A stretch of DNA of 64,000 nucleotides from Psychrobacillus sp. OK032 (GTDB lineage: Bacteria > Bacillota > Bacilli > Bacillales_A > Planococcaceae), in NCBI RefSeq assembly GCF_900111345.1, contig NZ_FOGY01000001.1, positions 248,001 through 312,000 on the forward strand, in the 5' to 3' direction. The number at the start of each line of letters is the position of its first letter. Position 1 is the first letter of the stretch. The notes under the pieces are model-generated. The model did not search any database and had not been told where the DNA came from. It worked only from the letters and a program-made list of their open reading frames with translations. Position numbers and translations under genes: made by a program. Below, in pieces: positions 44,110 to 51,905 of the stretch.

Positions 44110-45518
44110 TTTCGTACAACTTGATGGTCAGAAAAAGGGACTACAAGATCATTAGCAATTTGTTCTTGCTCATGTCCCTTTCCTGCTATTAAAATGACAT
44201 CTCCTTTTCGGGCAGATCGTAATGCCAAATTAATCGCTTTTTCACGATCTGGTTCAATCATTACTTCGCTAAGATTCACACCACTTACAATTTCCGCAAT
44301 AATGTCTTCTGGACGTTCATTTCTTGGATTATCAGAAGTTATTATTACTTTTGTCGCAAATTTTGACGCAACTTCTCCCATACCTTTTCTCTTTTGTTTG
44401 TCTCGATTTCCTCCGCAACCAAACACAACATAGATATCATTTTTTACATAGGATGTAATTGTAGATAAACAAGCCTCCAATGCGTCAGGTGTATGAGCAT
44501 AGTCAATTAGCACCTCTATGCCTTTACTATTTAGAATCTGCTCTAACCTCCCTTTAGGTAGTGTAAGAGCTTTTATTTCTCCAAAAGGAATATTTAGTGC
44601 AGTTAAACTTGCTATTGCTGCCGCTATGTTCATTCCATTATAATAACCGCTGTTTTTCATCTGCAGTTGCACTTCTTTATCTCTGACTAAAAATTTATAA
44701 TGAACTATTTCAGTTGAGTAGTCGACTTTTTGCAAAATAACTTCATTCGTATATTGTTCACCGAAACGGGTAACCGGTAGCTCAGTCTTTTCAGCAATTG
44801 ATTTACACCAATCATCGTCATCATTAATAACTATATGTTTAGACAGCGTAACAAGTAACTCTTTTGACTTCTTATAAGGAACCATTCCACCGTGAAATTC
44901 TAGGTGATCCTTTCCTATATTCAAAAATACACCTAAATCAATTGGATACATACCTAATCGATTGTCCAATAATCCTTGAGAAGAAGCTTCTAATACAATG
45001 TATTCAACTTTATGCTCGAAACAATATTTTACTACTTGTAGAAAATCATAAAATGGCAATGTTGTGTTACTTCTAAATGGAAGATCCAGTTTTTGACCGT
45101 TAATATAAACGCCTAGTGTACCAATAACACAAACAGTTTTTTGTTGTTGCATTAATAATTGTCCTATAAACGATGCAACCGTTGTTTTTCCATTTGTTCC
45201 AGTTATCCCAATTGTCTTTATTTCTTTTCCATACAATTCATATGCCATACTGGAAATTCTCTCTTTTAACAGATGCATATCTTTCGGTAAAATAACCTGT
45301 GGTACGCTACAGTCATGGATGAAATATTCGGTGAGTATTGCTTTCGCACCTTTTTGTATCGCTTCTTCTATAAATACTCGATTACCTGTTTCAGAAACGA
45401 ACATATCCCCTTCTCTAATTTGCTTCGAGTGATCGATAAATCTGTTTATCATAAAGTCCTTCAAATCACCTTTAACCTTGTATTCCAAACAATCTAATAG
45501 TTCTTTTAAAGGAAAAAT
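44058..45518 (-). CDS. murE: UDP-MurNAc-L-Ala-D-Glu : meso-diaminopimelate ligase type MurE
   Basis: Cytoplasmic Mur ligase adding the third residue of the stem peptide. Motifs seen are DHSKQIREGDMFVSETG (UDP-binding N-domain), the P-loop GITGTNGKTTVASF, SNTTLP, LEASSQGL, GKDHLEFHGGM, DYAHTPDALEACL and GCGGNRDKQKR. DNPR in ITSDNPRNERP is the signature of diaminopimelate-specific enzymes; lysine types have DNPA. It lies outside the dcw cluster, divergent from an aspartokinase. No ATG, GTG or TTG fits the N-terminus; an ATT at 45518, nine bases after AGGGAG, gives 486 residues. The open frame extends to 45668. Confidence 0.87.
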   Translation of the reverse strand: MFPLKELLDCLEYKVKGDLKDFMINRFIDHSKQIREGDMFVSETGNRVFIEEAIQKGAKAILTEYFIHDCSVPQVILPKDMHLLKERISSMAYELYGKEIKTIGITGTNGKTTVASFIGQLLMQQQKTVCVIGTLGVYINGQKLDLPFRSNTTLPFYDFLQVVKYCFEHKVEYIVLEASSQGLLDNRLGMYPIDLGVFLNIGKDHLEFHGGMVPYKKSKELLVTLSKHIVINDDDDWCKSIAEKTELPVTRFGEQYTNEVILQKVDYSTEIVHYKFLVRDKEVQLQMKNSGYYNGMNIAAAIASLTALNIPFGEIKALTLPKGRLEQILNSKGIEVLIDYAHTPDALEACLSTITSYVKNDIYVVFGCGGNRDKQKRKGMGEVASKFATKVIITSDNPRNERPEDIIAEIVSGVNLSEVMIEPDREKAINLALRSARKGDVILIAGKGHEQEQIANDLVVPFSDHQVVRNYFEEPDGLITKNDPVA

Positions 45519-45535
45519 AGTAACACACTCCCTAC

Positions 45536-45562
45536 ACCATTCTTGTGAGTTCGCATAAAGTA
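45536..45562 (+). promoter_or_regulatory. Possible sigma-K/sigma-E-like promoter for the aspartokinase
   Basis: The -10-like CATAAAGTA (45554-45562) fits CATANNNTA of sigma-K promoters. An AC dinucleotide lies 16 bases upstream (45536-45537), near the expected 17. A sigma-E -35 is not evident. Weak on its own; listed because of the opposing site and gene context. Confidence 0.35.
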
Positions 45563-45577
45563 AAATGAATTCCTTGT

Positions 45578-45606
45578 ATCGTATGAACGGAGTGTTTGAA
45601 ATGTCA
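45578..45606 (-). promoter_or_regulatory. Sigma-E-like promoter for murE
   Basis: Minus strand -35 TGACATT (45606-45600; 5 of 7 to KMATATT), 14-base spacer, -10 CATACGAT (45585-45578; 7 of 8 to CATACAHT). The 14-base spacing is the sigma-E value. The predicted transcript would start near 45571, some 50 bases before the murE coding region. Confidence 0.5.
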
Positions 45607-45630
45607 CGAGTAGAGTGGTTGAAAATATGA
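45601..45630 (+). CDS. Nine-codon leader ORF coupled to the aspartokinase
   Basis: ATG at 45601 is eight bases after GGAG and encodes MSRVEWLKI before a TGA at 45628-45630. That TGA overlaps the aspartokinase ATG (ATGA), which is a classical coupling arrangement. Whether the peptide matters or only its translation is unknown; it has no lysine-rich or otherwise attenuation-like run. Confidence 0.4.
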   Translation: MSRVEWLKI

Positions 45631-46358
45631 TTGTGCAAAAATTTGGTGGGATCGCAATGCAAGATCATCAGAACAGGAAATTGGTATTAGCAAGGATTAA
45701 GAAAGCAATTAGTATGCACCCACAAGTATTGGTAGTTGTATCAGCTATGGGAAGAAGCGGTCAGCACTATGCAACGGACACATTATTAGATTTAATACCA
45801 AACTCCGCTAGCAGTGTTGAAACAGATTTACTTTCGGCATGTGGTGAACTAATATCTGCATCAGTATTATGTGCAGAGTTAAAAAATGAAGGAATCTTGG
45901 CAACTCTTTTATACGGGAAAAGTGCGGGAATTATAACAAATGATGCTTACGGAGATGCTCAGATAGAGAAAGTAGATACAACATCGATAACAGCCGCCTT
46001 CCAACATGTCAATTGTATTGTAGTACCAGGTTTTCAAGGTATTTCAGAAGAAGCGCAAACTTTCACTACTCTCGGCAGAGGTGGTAGTGATCTAACTGCA
46101 GTCGTTTATGGACATTATTTGAATGCAGATGTAGTGGAATTCTATAAAAATGTTCCCGGTGTTATGACTTCCGATCCTTTTAGAAATAAAAACGTTGAAT
46201 TGATTTCTTCTATGACTTATGAAGAATTACAACACAAAATAAATGGACCTGTAGAAGTCATACAAAAAAGAGCAGCCAAATTTGCTGCTCTCCATAATGT
46301 TCCTTTGCATATCCGCTCACTTTATGAAGATAAAGAAGGTACATTCGTTTTTAATTAA
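45627..46358 (+). CDS. Aspartokinase catalytic domain without ACT regulatory domains
   Basis: Phosphorylates aspartate, the first step toward diaminopimelate, lysine, threonine and methionine. The frame has the N-terminal MIVQKFGG motif, a VVVSAMGR loop, SACGELISASVL, VVPGFQGI, the FTTLGRGGSDLTAV substrate signature, FYKNVPGVMTSDPF and VIQKRAAKFAALHNVPLHIR. It stops at 243 residues, where normal aspartokinases continue about 150 residues with ACT domains that bind lysine or threonine. The enzyme should escape feedback control, if active alone. GGIAMQ replaces the usual GGTSVA. Confidence 0.88.
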   Translation: MIVQKFGGIAMQDHQNRKLVLARIKKAISMHPQVLVVVSAMGRSGQHYATDTLLDLIPNSASSVETDLLSACGELISASVLCAELKNEGILATLLYGKSAGIITNDAYGDAQIEKVDTTSITAAFQHVNCIVVPGFQGISEEAQTFTTLGRGGSDLTAVVYGHYLNADVVEFYKNVPGVMTSDPFRNKNVELISSMTYEELQHKINGPVEVIQKRAAKFAALHNVPLHIRSLYEDKEGTFVFN

Positions 46359-46607
46359 TTATTTGAGTTGCGCACAATTTTTGAATTGCACTTAGGATGC
46401 GTGACGCAGTTCAGTTAGCCATTGTCACAAAATTGTCACAAAGATGCGTCGGTTTTAGTCAAGATCCCTTTAATCAACAATTATTATTTGCTGAGTCAAG
46501 TTACACCTTCACAAGAAATTAAATGAAAAAGTATCACATTTTTTACTTGTACGTTCTCTTTTCGCATTGGACGAAATAATTACTACATTATAACCGAGGG
46601 CTAAGTT

Positions 46608-46637
46608 TAGCAGGAAGTGATGCAATTCTTCCTGCTA
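46608..46637 (+). terminator. Terminator-like hairpin downstream of the aspartokinase
   Basis: Perfect 10-base stem TAGCAGGAAG / CTTCCTGCTA with a 10-base loop, followed by a weak T tract. It could end the aspartokinase transcript 250 bases beyond the gene. Confidence 0.45.
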
Positions 46638-46916
46638 CATCATTTTTGGTACCCTTGTTGCGGATATTTCTCCGCTACGTACCTACAACGTGAAATGAAA
46701 GTGGTCATTGATTTGAAAAGTTAGAGAAAGCTATCTTACTAATCATTGTGAAAGTGATCGAGGATACTATTTCTTGCGCTCTATCGATTCCTTTCATGCG
46801 TTCCTTGCTTACTTTTGCAAAGTGAATGCTTTGCAATATGTGCTATAAGAAGAACACTTTCTGCAAATCAAATAGGTGGAAATACGATAGAGAGCCATAG
46901 CAGGCAATAGCATATT

Positions 46917-46957
46917 TAGCTACTTTTTATTTACATAGGAAAGTGGCTATTTTTTTA
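46917..46957 (+). terminator. Second plus-strand terminator-like hairpin
   Basis: TAGCTACTTT / AAAGTGGCTA stem followed by seven T. No annotated plus-strand gene lies between it and the hairpin at 46608. Confidence 0.6.
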
Positions 46958-47032
46958 CCTAAAGGCTTTGGAACTTCAATTATTTGTGCTTACGAAAGAG
47001 CAAGAAACGAATGATTACCATAAAATTACCGT

Positions 47033-47072
47033 AAAAAAGTGAAAGGGATACGATAATTCGCATCCCTTTCAC
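47033..47072 (-). terminator. Terminator of ylbC
   Basis: Minus strand GTGAAAGGGATGCG / CGTATCCCTTTCAC, 14-base stem, followed by six T; 105 bases beyond the ylbC stop. Confidence 0.8.
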
Positions 47073-47177
47073 ATCAAAATATTTATGGTGTATAACATGT
47101 TTCTGTTCAAAACACTCCTAAATATACATAGAGTACCCAGTGTATTTATTAATAATCAATTTGCTAGGCACTTTTGG

Positions 47178-48266
47178 TTAATCACTTGTGTCATTTTTTC
47201 TTTCTTTCACCGTATGTTGTTCAATTAAGTTTTGGGTGTAGTAGTTACTGTAGACTCCTACCCCCGTGTGTGTATACCATTCACCTAGTAATGTGGCACG
47301 ATGATCTCTCGAATTTAACCAACCATTAACTGCTTCACCTGCATCAAAGTAAAAAGCGGCTGTGTTCCCGGCTGCACGTACAAAATGAATGGATGACTCT
47401 TTTAACTTATCGCTAAATTTAGGAATTTCAAATGTCTCATTAATAACAATGTTATTTTTCGCCATTTCTTCACTATGTTCTCTTGCTATTTGTTGCAATG
47501 CATAATTGGAATCCAAAACTTGTAAACCGTTCCTGTGACGGATTACATTTGTCATTTCTACAACCTGTCGCTCATTCGCCCTATCGATCGCAGCTTGCAA
47601 GGAAGAAGCTGGAGTTTCCACATCTATCATCGTTCCATTGTATAAAATATCATACGGTCTCAGTTTTACTAGCGTATTAGCATCTGTAAATCGAACTGCT
47701 TCTAACTGTTGGTCTTCCATATCTATATACAAGATTGCAAACAAATCATCGAATTGTACTAAAATTCGGGTATTAATATCTTCTTCTGTTAATGAAAAAG
47801 TATAAGTATTCGAATCAATAGACATGGTGATTTCTGATTGCACAAGCGTAAATCGATAAATATCTGTTAGCGATTGCCCTATTTTGTATGGAGTGACATC
47901 TAGATCACCACCGATTGCAAATGATTGTGAGACTAGATCATCTGATACACCAAACAGTCTATAAGTAGTAAAAGAATCATTATACACCCACCACTCATAA
48001 TCAAATCCAGATGGTTCGATTCTTGTTGGCTTACCATACAAATCAATTAGCTTTTGGGAAGACTCTCCTATTAAAGTAGATATTCCTTCCTTTGGTCTAT
48101 CAAAAATGTTAGCAGGCTCGGTAACTTCTGTTAATTGTTGCGGTATTAACTGACCAGAGTTGTTAGATCCCCTTATAAGTTCATTTTCTTTTACAGGATT
48201 ATCAAAATATATAAAAATTACCAGTACAATAGTAACGGCTATTAATATGCGAAATAGATTTTTCAT
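47178..48266 (-). CDS. ylbC: CAP-domain protein YlbC
   Basis: A 362-residue exported protein. A signal/anchor segment (4-20) is followed by a CAP-associated N-domain (about 65-215, with IGESSQKLIDLYGKPTRI) and a C-terminal CAP/SCP domain (ALQQIAREHSEEMAKNN, AGEAVNGWLNSRDHRATLLG, HTGVGVY). The family is widespread in Bacillales and its function is unclear; the B. subtilis gene is in the sporulation-associated group. AAGGAG precedes the ATG. Confidence 0.9.
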   Translation of the reverse strand: MKNLFRILIAVTIVLVIFIYFDNPVKENELIRGSNNSGQLIPQQLTEVTEPANIFDRPKEGISTLIGESSQKLIDLYGKPTRIEPSGFDYEWWVYNDSFTTYRLFGVSDDLVSQSFAIGGDLDVTPYKIGQSLTDIYRFTLVQSEITMSIDSNTYTFSLTEEDINTRILVQFDDLFAILYIDMEDQQLEAVRFTDANTLVKLRPYDILYNGTMIDVETPASSLQAAIDRANERQVVEMTNVIRHRNGLQVLDSNYALQQIAREHSEEMAKNNIVINETFEIPKFSDKLKESSIHFVRAAGNTAAFYFDAGEAVNGWLNSRDHRATLLGEWYTHTGVGVYSNYYTQNLIEQHTVKERKNDTSD

Positions 48267-48418
48267 CTCATTTTTCTCCTTAACGATTACTTCGTTTTCA
48301 CTAGTATATCAAGCTTACACCGAAAGACACAATGTTGCCATTGCAACATTTTCAAATTTGAATTAATATTAATGAGAACGTATTCTATGGCAATTCGAAC
48401 GTGAAGGAGGACAATTCA

Positions 48419-48784
48419 ATGTATTTCGAAAACACAGGTATAGAAAACACTGTCATTGATCTAAATTTATTAGATGATCTTATGAAAAAGAACGGATTAA
48501 TCCGCGAAGGTCAATGGGATTATGAACGTGTAACTTATGACAAAAAGTATGAAATAAAAGAAGGAACATTTTATCTTCGAGTATTTGGTTTTACAAAAGA
48601 CGGTGATGTAGGTGCACATGATGCAAACATTACTTTATTAAAACCAGTAGTTGGCAAACATTATTATCCACATGGTGTTGAATATGGGGAAAATGAAGTA
48701 TTCCCTAACCACTTAGTAAAATCATGTGAACAAGTACTAACTGCTCTAAAAAAAGACTTAAGTGCATTTGAAATACAAGCATAA
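48419..48784 (+). CDS. YugN-like family protein
   Basis: A 121-residue soluble protein beginning MYFENTGIENTVIDL, with GLIREGQWDYERVTYDKK and ANITLLKPVVGKHYYPHGVEY, matching the YugN-like family. Function unknown. The start at 48419 is eight bases after GGAGG; the six earlier codons are excluded. Confidence 0.82.
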   Translation: MYFENTGIENTVIDLNLLDDLMKKNGLIREGQWDYERVTYDKKYEIKEGTFYLRVFGFTKDGDVGAHDANITLLKPVVGKHYYPHGVEYGENEVFPNHLVKSCEQVLTALKKDLSAFEIQA

Positions 48785-48796
48785 TGATGACTGCAT

Positions 48797-48830
48797 AAAA
48801 CGCTAGAGAATAATTTCTCTAGCGTTTTTA
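48797..48830 (+). terminator. Terminator of the YugN-like gene
   Basis: AAAACGCTAGAGAA / TTCTCTAGCGTTTTT hairpin, twelve bases after the stop. Confidence 0.9.
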
Positions 48831-48896
48831 ATCTGTTCAAAAATAGATATGTTGTCTATACTAGGTGAAACGCTGAAGAAAGGAGTATAACCAATC

Positions 48897-49958
48897 GTGT
48901 TAAAACTCTTTAAAAAAGAGTATGTGAAATATATAATTACATGGCTCTTCCTTTTACTAATTGCTATCTTCATCATTCCAGTATCATTACCAATCATTTT
49001 AGCTTTGATTACTGCAATCATTATCGAACCTCTTGTAAAGTTAACTCAAAGAACATTTAAATGGAATCGAAAACTAGCAGTTATGACAAATTTCTTTTTC
49101 TTAATCATTATTATTTCAGCCTTCATATACTTTGTAATAACGAAGCTAATAAGCCAGCTCATTTATACATCTAAAGTAATTCCTTTTCATTTAAATAGTG
49201 CAACAGGCATTTGGATAAACGTGCAAAATAACTTGTTTAAATACACAGAAGGCCTGCCTAAAGAGGTTGTCGAATCCATACAAGGTAAATTCGATTCTAC
49301 TTTAATGAGCATGAAAGATGCTTTACTCGATTTGCTTAGCTACTCTAATATAACCGCACTTCTCACTGATATTCCAAACTTTTTAATCAATTTTATCGTA
49401 TTTATAATTGCTCTTTTCTTATTTATGTTAGATTTGGAAAGGTTGCGAACTAAATTTTTTCGTTACTTATCCGATGATACTGCCGAGAAAGTACGTGTGA
49501 TGAGCACAAGTGTAAAAAAAGTAATGATTGGATTTATGAAAGCGCAAATTTTTGCAAGCTTTATTATTTTAGGTGCATCGCTTATCGGATTATTATTTGT
49601 CCTTTCGCCAAAATATGCAATCATAATGGCACTAATCATATGGATTGTCGATATAATTCCTATTTTAGGTTCGATTGCTATTTTAGCGCCATGGGCCATT
49701 TATGAATATATTACTGGCGATATTGTTCTAGGTACTAAACTTACGGTTTTAGCTATTATTCTTTTAATAATACGGAGAGCCGTTGAGCCGAAATTAATGG
49801 GTTCCCAAATGGGAATATCACCTTTAGCAATCTTAATCGCCATGTTCATCGGTGCAAAATTATTTGGTTTTCTTGGATTTTTAATCGGACCGCTCTTCGT
49901 CATTCTATTTATAACCGCAAAAGAAGCTGGGATGATAAAGCTTAACTTTAAATTATAA
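48897..49958 (+). CDS. AI-2E/PerM-type permease, similar to sporulation protein YtvI
   Basis: A 353-residue membrane protein with seven or eight hydrophobic segments. The C-terminal part (IIWIVDIIPILGS, LLIIRRAVEPKLMGSQMGI, LFGFLGFLIGPLFVI) is the hallmark of the AI-2E transporter-like family. In Bacillales YtvI is the closest sporulation-linked type, but that sub-assignment is inference. GTG start with AAAGGAG eleven bases upstream. Confidence 0.82.
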   Translation: MLKLFKKEYVKYIITWLFLLLIAIFIIPVSLPIILALITAIIIEPLVKLTQRTFKWNRKLAVMTNFFFLIIIISAFIYFVITKLISQLIYTSKVIPFHLNSATGIWINVQNNLFKYTEGLPKEVVESIQGKFDSTLMSMKDALLDLLSYSNITALLTDIPNFLINFIVFIIALFLFMLDLERLRTKFFRYLSDDTAEKVRVMSTSVKKVMIGFMKAQIFASFIILGASLIGLLFVLSPKYAIIMALIIWIVDIIPILGSIAILAPWAIYEYITGDIVLGTKLTVLAIILLIIRRAVEPKLMGSQMGISPLAILIAMFIGAKLFGFLGFLIGPLFVILFITAKEAGMIKLNFKL

Positions 49959-49980
49959 CAAATCTTTTAGAATAGAAAGC

Positions 49981-50027
49981 AAAAAGTAGGATGTGGGAAT
50001 TTCACTTATTTCCACATCCTACTTTTT
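49981..50027. terminator. Bidirectional terminator between convergent genes
   Basis: AAAAAGTAGGATGTGG / CCACATCCTACTTTTT, symmetrical, with T tracts usable in both directions; it serves the permease gene and ctaM. Confidence 0.9.
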
Positions 50028-50030
50028 AAT

Positions 50031-50492
50031 TTAACCACCTATTATCGCTTTAATAACGGAAGTTGTTTCTCCTCCGCTATAAAATACGTACAGTAACAAA
50101 TACACAGCTACTCCTGTGATTGCAACGAAAAACCAAATGATACTTGTAATTGGACCAATTTTACGATGCCTTGCAATATTATTCTTAAATCCTAAAACAA
50201 TCGTGACAATTCCAAATACAGCACCAGTAGTAGCAAGTACAATATGGAAGATTAAAAATACTGTATAGTAAATTTTTATATCATCTGGTCCACCAAATGC
50301 GGTATTTCCGATAAAAATCGTTCGCGAAGCATAAATGATGAAAAAAATCAAAGCAGAAATGGCTGCAGCAATCATTGTCTTCTTATGTGCTTCTATTTTT
50401 CTTTGCGATACTAATACCCATCCAATTGCAACTAATATTGCACTCAATACGATGAAAAAGGTACTAATAGTTGGTAATACAGGTAAACTCAT
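50031..50492 (-). CDS. ctaM: DUF420 membrane protein CtaM (YozB-like)
   Basis: Small membrane protein (153 residues, four or five helices) with conserved RKIEAHKKTMIAAAISAL and FKNNIARHRKIGPIT segments bearing histidines. In Staphylococcus, CtaM is needed to mature heme A-containing terminal oxidases; location at the end of the cta operon supports the same role. The third of three clustered ATGs is best spaced to AAGGAG. Confidence 0.85.
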   Translation of the reverse strand: MSLPVLPTISTFFIVLSAILVAIGWVLVSQRKIEAHKKTMIAAAISALIFFIIYASRTIFIGNTAFGGPDDIKIYYTVFLIFHIVLATTGAVFGIVTIVLGFKNNIARHRKIGPITSIIWFFVAITGVAVYLLLYVFYSGGETTSVIKAIIGG

Positions 50493-50512
50493 CATCATTT
50501 CTCCTTGAATAC

Positions 50513-51436
50513 TTAAAATTTGTTATTATAATTTGCTTGTAATTTTAAATCATCTAATGCTTTCTGTGTAATTTCATCTGCGGTTTCTTGTTCATTTTTA
50601 AACCATTTAAAGAATATAGACGCTAATACTACAGCATATATAATCTCTTGAATAATTTTCATGAGAATTCCACCAAGTTGCTGATCTGCTTCAGGTGACA
50701 TATTAGAGAATAATTCAGGTCCAGAAAGTGACAGACCAGATAATGTACTAGAAGGTACACATAATTCCATTGCTTTAAGCCATGCCTCACCATCGGTATA
50801 CGTAACGTAATTTGCAGATCCTGAGAAAATGATCAAGGCACAAGCTGGTGTTATTAATATGGCACTACCTATTATAAAACCAATTTTCTTTAAACCGTGC
50901 AAACCTTTTTCACCTTTAATAATATCGACGATTGACCACCACATTAAGATTGCTGAAATAAATAATATAAACGTATATGTTCCATGCAATACCTCGTCCA
51001 TTTTAATATAATCAAGAATTAATGGTATATGGTAAAGCGAAAACAAACCAGAAAATATAATTAACGAAAATAATGGTTTTGTTAATAAGGGGAATACCTT
51101 TCGTACTACAGGTAATTCAATGATAACTTTCCAAACCCACCATGGAATCCCCTTCAATAATAAAGGCGGGATTAAGAGCAGTAATATAGCCATTTGTACC
51201 ATATGATAGGAGAACATAATATGAGCCATCAAATCTACTGGTGATCCTTTAACGATGTAAACAAGTACTATACTTGTTAAAAAATAAGCAACTTCTTTTT
51301 TTGTTAAGGGTTCTGAAACTTTAAAGTCTTTTCGCCATTTGACTGTTATTAAAAAATATAAAATAGTTATAAACACTAATAATCCGATTAAGACAGGACT
51401 CCAATTAGCTTGAAAACCAAATATACTTAAAGGCAT
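50513..51436 (-). CDS. ctaG: Cytochrome oxidase assembly protein CtaG
   Basis: A 307-residue polytopic protein of the caa3_CtaG family, needed for copper-dependent caa3 oxidase assembly. Characteristic stretches are HIMFSYHMVQMAILLLLIPP, PWWVWKVII and HGTYTFILFISAILMWWSIVD, with PDAEQQ-like DQQLGG near the end. Start MPLSIFGFQANWSPV (51436) has AGAGG six bases upstream; the longer frame is rejected. Confidence 0.92.
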   Translation of the reverse strand: MPLSIFGFQANWSPVLIGLLVFITILYFLITVKWRKDFKVSEPLTKKEVAYFLTSIVLVYIVKGSPVDLMAHIMFSYHMVQMAILLLLIPPLLLKGIPWWVWKVIIELPVVRKVFPLLTKPLFSLIIFSGLFSLYHIPLILDYIKMDEVLHGTYTFILFISAILMWWSIVDIIKGEKGLHGLKKIGFIIGSAILITPACALIIFSGSANYVTYTDGEAWLKAMELCVPSSTLSGLSLSGPELFSNMSPEADQQLGGILMKIIQEIIYAVVLASIFFKWFKNEQETADEITQKALDDLKLQANYNNKF

Positions 51437-51520
51437 ACGTAACCTCTCTCCTTTTTTTACTACTAACTCCATTATAAAGCGCATATACAATAACTTCAAT
51501 GAACGAACTATGACAAATGA

Positions 51521-51558
51521 AAAAAGCCGAGACTAAGAAAATTCTTAGTCTCGACTTT
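51521..51558 (-). terminator. Terminator after ctaF
   Basis: Minus strand GTCGAGACTAAGAA / TTCTTAGTCTCGGC followed by six T. It should separate ctaG-ctaM from the structural oxidase genes at least partly. Confidence 0.9.
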
Positions 51559-51568
51559 TGCGTTTGTA

Positions 51569-51904
51569 TTATCCCCACCAGATAATCGTTAAAAAAGTAA
51601 GGATGAAAACAAATGCGAGGAATGCTCCAAAAATCAAGAAAAACATCGCAACATTATGATTTTTTTCTTTTGCATGCATGAAATAATAAAGTTGTAATAC
51701 AACTTGAACTGCAGCAAGTAATAAAATTACGGGTGCTATTAAGTATTTAGAGAAGTCAGCAGCAACAGCAGCAAACGCAATTAGAGTTAAGAAAATCATA
51801 ATTGCAAAAGTTGTTATTTGGCCACGCATATCTTGCTTTCTCTTTTGCTTAATATAATTAAATTCAGTGTCAGATTTAACATAAACTTGAGCGTCGTGAG
51901 ACAT
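51569..51904 (-). CDS. ctaF: Cytochrome caa3 oxidase subunit IV (CtaF)
   Basis: A 111-residue subunit with three membrane helices (about 28-48, 54-74 and 81-105) and a basic N-terminal segment (YIKQKRKQDMRGQ). The ending VFILTFLTIIWWG is typical. Its ATG at 51904 follows the ctaE stop by one base. Fourth structural subunit of the caa3 complex. Confidence 0.92.
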   Translation of the reverse strand: MSHDAQVYVKSDTEFNYIKQKRKQDMRGQITTFAIMIFLTLIAFAAVAADFSKYLIAPVILLLAAVQVVLQLYYFMHAKEKNHNVAMFFLIFGAFLAFVFILTFLTIIWWG

Positions 51905-51905
51905 A

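Larger units (their letters stand above)
46359..47032. other. Long intergenic region with unassigned hairpins
   Basis: About 675 bases without a recognisable gene. It holds a tandem ATTGTCACAAA motif near 46425-46442, a fragment TTGCTGAGTCAAGTTA (46487-46502) resembling a family B end, and two plus-strand hairpins listed separately. The stretch 46640-46910 between those hairpins could encode a small RNA, but I match it to no known class. Confidence 0.4.
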
